This document shows, piece after piece, positions 61,734-64,000 of a stretch of DNA of 64,000 bases. The stretch's first letter is position 1. Each line of letters begins with the position of its first letter. Under the pieces are notes generated by a model. The model had not been told where the DNA came from and searched no databases. It saw nothing but the letters and a program-made list of their open reading frames with translations. The DNA is from Betaproteobacteria bacterium (GTDB lineage: Bacteria > Pseudomonadota > Gammaproteobacteria > Burkholderiales > SG8-39), in the NCBI GenBank assembly GCA_009693235.1, contig SHXR01000002.1, positions 37,957 through 101,956 of the forward strand. The letters run 5' to 3'. The position numbers were made by a program, and so were the translations under genes.

Positions 61734-63853
61734 TCCTTGTCGGGTATGGCGGGCCTCCGCTGGAGGCGGCCCTGATCGATCTGGACGGTACGTTGCTCGA
61801 CACGGCAGGCGATCTCGCTGCGGCGATCAATCGCATGTTGGCTGAGCTTGGTCGGCCCTCGCATGATGTGGCACTCATCGCGCAATATATTGGCAAGGGC
61901 ATTCCCGTTCTCGTGCATCGTTCGCTCACCACCACGATGCATGGCGAGGCCGAGCTGGAACTCTTTGCGCGCGCATTGCCGCTCATGGAACGGTTTTATG
62001 CGGAGGAATCCGGTCGCAGCGCGGTGGCCTATCCGGGCGTGCTCGACGGGCTTGAGGCGATGCGTTCGGCCGGCGTCCGTCTTGCGTGCGTGACCAACAA
62101 GGCAGGCCGATTTACCGGCGAATTGCTCGCGCAGACCGGTCTTGCACAGTATTTCGATGTCGTCGTGAGCGGCGATAGCTTGGCACGCAAAAAGCCGGAT
62201 CCGCTGCCGTTCACCCATGCCTGCGAACGCCTTGGCATTGCACCGGACCGTGCGGTGGTGATAGGCGATTCCGTCAACGACTTCGCGGCGGGCTTCGGGG
62301 CCGGCTGTAAGGTGTTCGCAGTGAACTACGGCTACAACGAAGGGCGTGCGGTGGCGGACTCATCGCCCGATGCGATCGTGAGTTCGCTCACCGAGGCCGC
62401 AACGCTTATTTTATCGACCCGGCAGCAAAAGGAAGATCCAAAGATGGGACCGATCATCGAACGGCTGAGAGCAATCGTCGGCGTCGAGCAGGTGCTCACC
62501 GAACCCCACGATCAGGAGGCCTACGCGACCGACTGGCGGCGCAAGTTTTTCGGCAAGCCGCTCGCGGTGGTGCGACCGAAATCGGTTAAAGAGGTCGCGG
62601 CGGTGGTGCGGCTTTGCAACGACGAGTTGATTGCCATCGTTCCGCAAGGCGGCAACACCAGCCTCTGCGGCGGGGCGACCACCGATGCGAGCCGCAGTCA
62701 AATCATCATCAGTCTCACGCGCATGAATCGCGTCTGCTCGATCGATACCGCCAACAACACGATGGTCGTCGAGGCGGGCTGCGTGTTGGCCAAGGTACAA
62801 GAAGCGGCGCGCGAAGCGGGGCGTCTGTTCCCGCTTAGCCTCGCCTCCGAAGGCACCTGCGCGATCGGCGGCAATTTGTCCACCAATGCAGGCGGCACCG
62901 CCGTGCTTCGTTATGGCAACACCCGCGAGCTGACGCTCGGGCTGGAAGTCGTGCTGCCTGATGGTGAAATCTGGGACGGGCTGCGCGGTTTGCGCAAGGA
63001 CAACACCGGCTATGATTTGAAGCACCTGTTCATCGGCGCCGAAGGCACGTTGGGTGTGGTCACCGCGATTGTTCTCAAGCTATTTCCGTTGCCGGCAGGG
63101 CATGCCACGATGATGGTGGCGGTGGATACTCCGGCACGAGCCGTCGAATTTCTTGGGTTCATGCAATCGCGTTGCGGCGAGCGCTTGACCGGCATTGAGC
63201 TGATCTCCCAACTCTGCATTGATCTGGTTGCGAAGCACTTTCCCGAAACGCAGCGGCCGTTTCCGGAGACGCATCCGCAGTACGTGCTGGTTGAACTCTC
63301 CGATTCGCAATCGGGCGATACCGTTCGCGCGTTGGCCGAGAGCGTGCTTGAAGCGGCATTGGGGGCCGGCCTCATTCGCGATGCGGTGGTGGCTGCGAGT
63401 GAAGCGCAATCGAAGTCACTTTGGGCGCTGCGTGACAATGTCTCGGAAGCTCAGCAGAAAGAAGGACCCAACATCAAGCACGACGTGTCGATCCCGGCCT
63501 CGGCGATTGCGGGGTTCATTGCCACCACGAATGATGCCCTGCGCGCGGCTATCCCTGACGTACAACTCGTGACGTTCGGGCATATCGGCGATGGCAATCT
63601 GCATTACAACGTCGCCGCACCGGATGGTGTCGATGCACACGCCTTCATGAAAAATGAACAAGACCGCGTGAATCTGATCGTGCATGACGGCGCCGCGCGC
63701 TATCGCGGCTCCATCAGCGCCGAGCACGGGCTTGGACAACTCAAGCGGGACGAGATTCTCCGCTACAAATCGCCGGTGGAGATGGCGATGATGCGAAAGA
63801 TCAAAGCGGCGCTCGATCCGCTTGGCATCATGAATCCGGGGAAGGTGCTGTAG
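61730..63853 (+). CDS. gph: Phosphoglycolate phosphatase fused in frame to a GlcD/D-2-hydroxyacid dehydrogenase-type FAD oxidase
   Basis: One uninterrupted frame of 707 residues. Residues 1 to about 230 are a HAD phosphatase like Gph ([44 protein letters not shown]), which hydrolyses 2-phosphoglycolate. From about residue 239 comes an FAD oxidase: [17 protein letters not shown] and [11 protein letters not shown] (FAD_binding_4), [16 protein letters not shown], and the C-terminal [11 protein letters not shown] and [15 protein letters not shown], as in GlcD and D-2-hydroxyglutarate dehydrogenases. The junction (TRQQKEDPK) has no stop, but an ATG at 62444 preceded by AAAAGGAAG could start the oxidase separately (469 residues). 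It may be a true fusion, two products from one frame, or a lost stop codon. Overlaps rpe (ATGA). Confidence 0.85.
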   Translation: MILVGYGGPPLEAALIDLDGTLLDTAGDLAAAINRMLAELGRPSHDVALIAQYIGKGIPVLVHRSLTTTMHGEAELELFARALPLMERFYAEESGRSAVAYPGVLDGLEAMRSAGVRLACVTNKAGRFTGELLAQTGLAQYFDVVVSGDSLARKKPDPLPFTHACERLGIAPDRAVVIGDSVNDFAAGFGAGCKVFAVNYGYNEGRAVADSSPDAIVSSLTEAATLILSTRQQKEDPKMGPIIERLRAIVGVEQVLTEPHDQEAYATDWRRKFFGKPLAVVRPKSVKEVAAVVRLCNDELIAIVPQGGNTSLCGGATTDASRSQIIISLTRMNRVCSIDTANNTMVVEAGCVLAKVQEAAREAGRLFPLSLASEGTCAIGGNLSTNAGGTAVLRYGNTRELTLGLEVVLPDGEIWDGLRGLRKDNTGYDLKHLFIGAEGTLGVVTAIVLKLFPLPAGHATMMVAVDTPARAVEFLGFMQSRCGERLTGIELISQLCIDLVAKHFPETQRPFPETHPQYVLVELSDSQSGDTVRALAESVLEAALGAGLIRDAVVAASEAQSKSLWALRDNVSEAQQKEGPNIKHDVSIPASAIAGFIATTNDALRAAIPDVQLVTFGHIGDGNLHYNVAAPDGVDAHAFMKNEQDRVNLIVHDGAARYRGSISAEHGLGQLKRDEILRYKSPVEMAMMRKIKAALDPLGIMNPGKVL
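62427..62446 (+). promoter_or_regulatory. Internal ribosome-binding site and ATG at the Gph/oxidase junction
   Basis: AAAAGGAAG (62427-62435) lies about nine bases before an in-frame ATG (62444-62446) that begins [13 protein letters not shown], the usual start of the FAD oxidase. It could allow the oxidase to be made on its own in addition to, or in place of, the fusion. Confidence 0.55.
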
Positions 63854-63865
63854 AGCCGTTTCCAA

Positions 63866-63883
63866 TTCAGGTTTGATCCTGAA
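63866..63883 (+). terminator. Small stem-loop after the fusion ORF
   Basis: TTCAGG and CCTGAA form a 6-base stem with a TTTGAT loop, 12 bases after the stop. No T run follows, so terminator activity is uncertain. The rest to base 64000 shows no recognisable gene. Confidence 0.3.
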
Positions 63884-64000
63884 CGAGTCGAGCGGGAAGT
63901 CGATGGTTGATTGGACCGGCAGTGTAACCGGGACCGATTGTGCGGTGGCTGAGTGCCGATTGGTCGAGCGCGATTGAGGCGATGGCGTGTGTCTTTGGGT

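Overview
The window is a GC-rich, gene-dense piece of a proteobacterial chromosome, most likely a betaproteobacterium (Burkholderiales or a near relative). This rests on gene order: hemA-prfA-prmC-grxD, argH/algZ-algR-hemC-hemD-hemX-hemY, purH-purD-hemF with dusB-fis, amgK-murU divergent from lptD-surA-pdxA-rsmA, and miaB-phoH-ybeY-corC-lnt-glyQ-glyS-gmhB-plsC. I saw no rRNA, insertion sequence, prophage or CRISPR array. One tRNA (CAT anticodon, probably elongator Met) is present.

Layout. 1-4666: a molybdenum hydroxylase cluster in the order L-M-L-S (first L cut by the window edge), ending in a long palindrome. 4.8-10.4 kb: an accessory catabolic/detoxification stretch with an MFS exporter, a GST, a third CoxL-like subunit and an Old-Yellow-Enzyme reductase; a GGGAGAA/GGGAAA array lies between the convergent GST and CoxL genes. 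10.7-13.9 kb: hemA, prfA, prmC. 14.0-17.1 kb: a PstS-like binding protein and a hybrid histidine kinase, both broken. 17.2-20.2 kb: a ModE-type HTH protein, grxD, a nitroreductase and argH. 20.3-26.9 kb: algZ (frameshifted), algR, a CPWC thioredoxin-like protein, hemC, hemD, hemX, hemY. 27-32 kb: hemF, purD, purH, fis, dusB (minus strand). 32.3-36.5 kb: ubiH, pepP, murU, amgK (minus). 36.6-42.2 kb: lptD, surA, pdxA, rsmA (plus). 42.2-54.2 kb: a minus-strand run from a small secreted protein and miaB down to a YgjP-type protease, then gloA and an MBL hydrolase. 54.3-57 kb: the tRNA and a second hybrid kinase with a broken N-terminus. 57.1-63.9 kb: a UbiH-family hydroxylase, dsbC, mltA, a 40-residue membrane protein, apaG, rpe, and one long ORF joining phosphoglycolate phosphatase to a GlcD-type FAD oxidase.

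How the genes work together. Six heme genes (hemA, C, D, X, Y, F) cover much of the C5 heme route. LptD, SurA and DsbC form an outer-membrane assembly set. AmgK, MurU and MltA belong to cell-wall recycling. Two FAD hydroxylases serve ubiquinone synthesis. Many neighbours share a 4-base start/stop overlap (ATGA, GTGA or TTGA), which suggests translational coupling.

The most unusual points are: (i) every frameshift I detect falls in signal-sensing genes (PstS-like protein, two hybrid kinases, AlgZ), each explained by loss of one G from a G run, while the housekeeping genes are intact; (ii) an uninterrupted Gph-FAD-oxidase ORF that could channel phosphoglycolate to glyoxylate; (iii) a (Cys-x-x)5 array at the N-terminus of MltA; (iv) a molybdenum hydroxylase operon with two L subunits around one M subunit.
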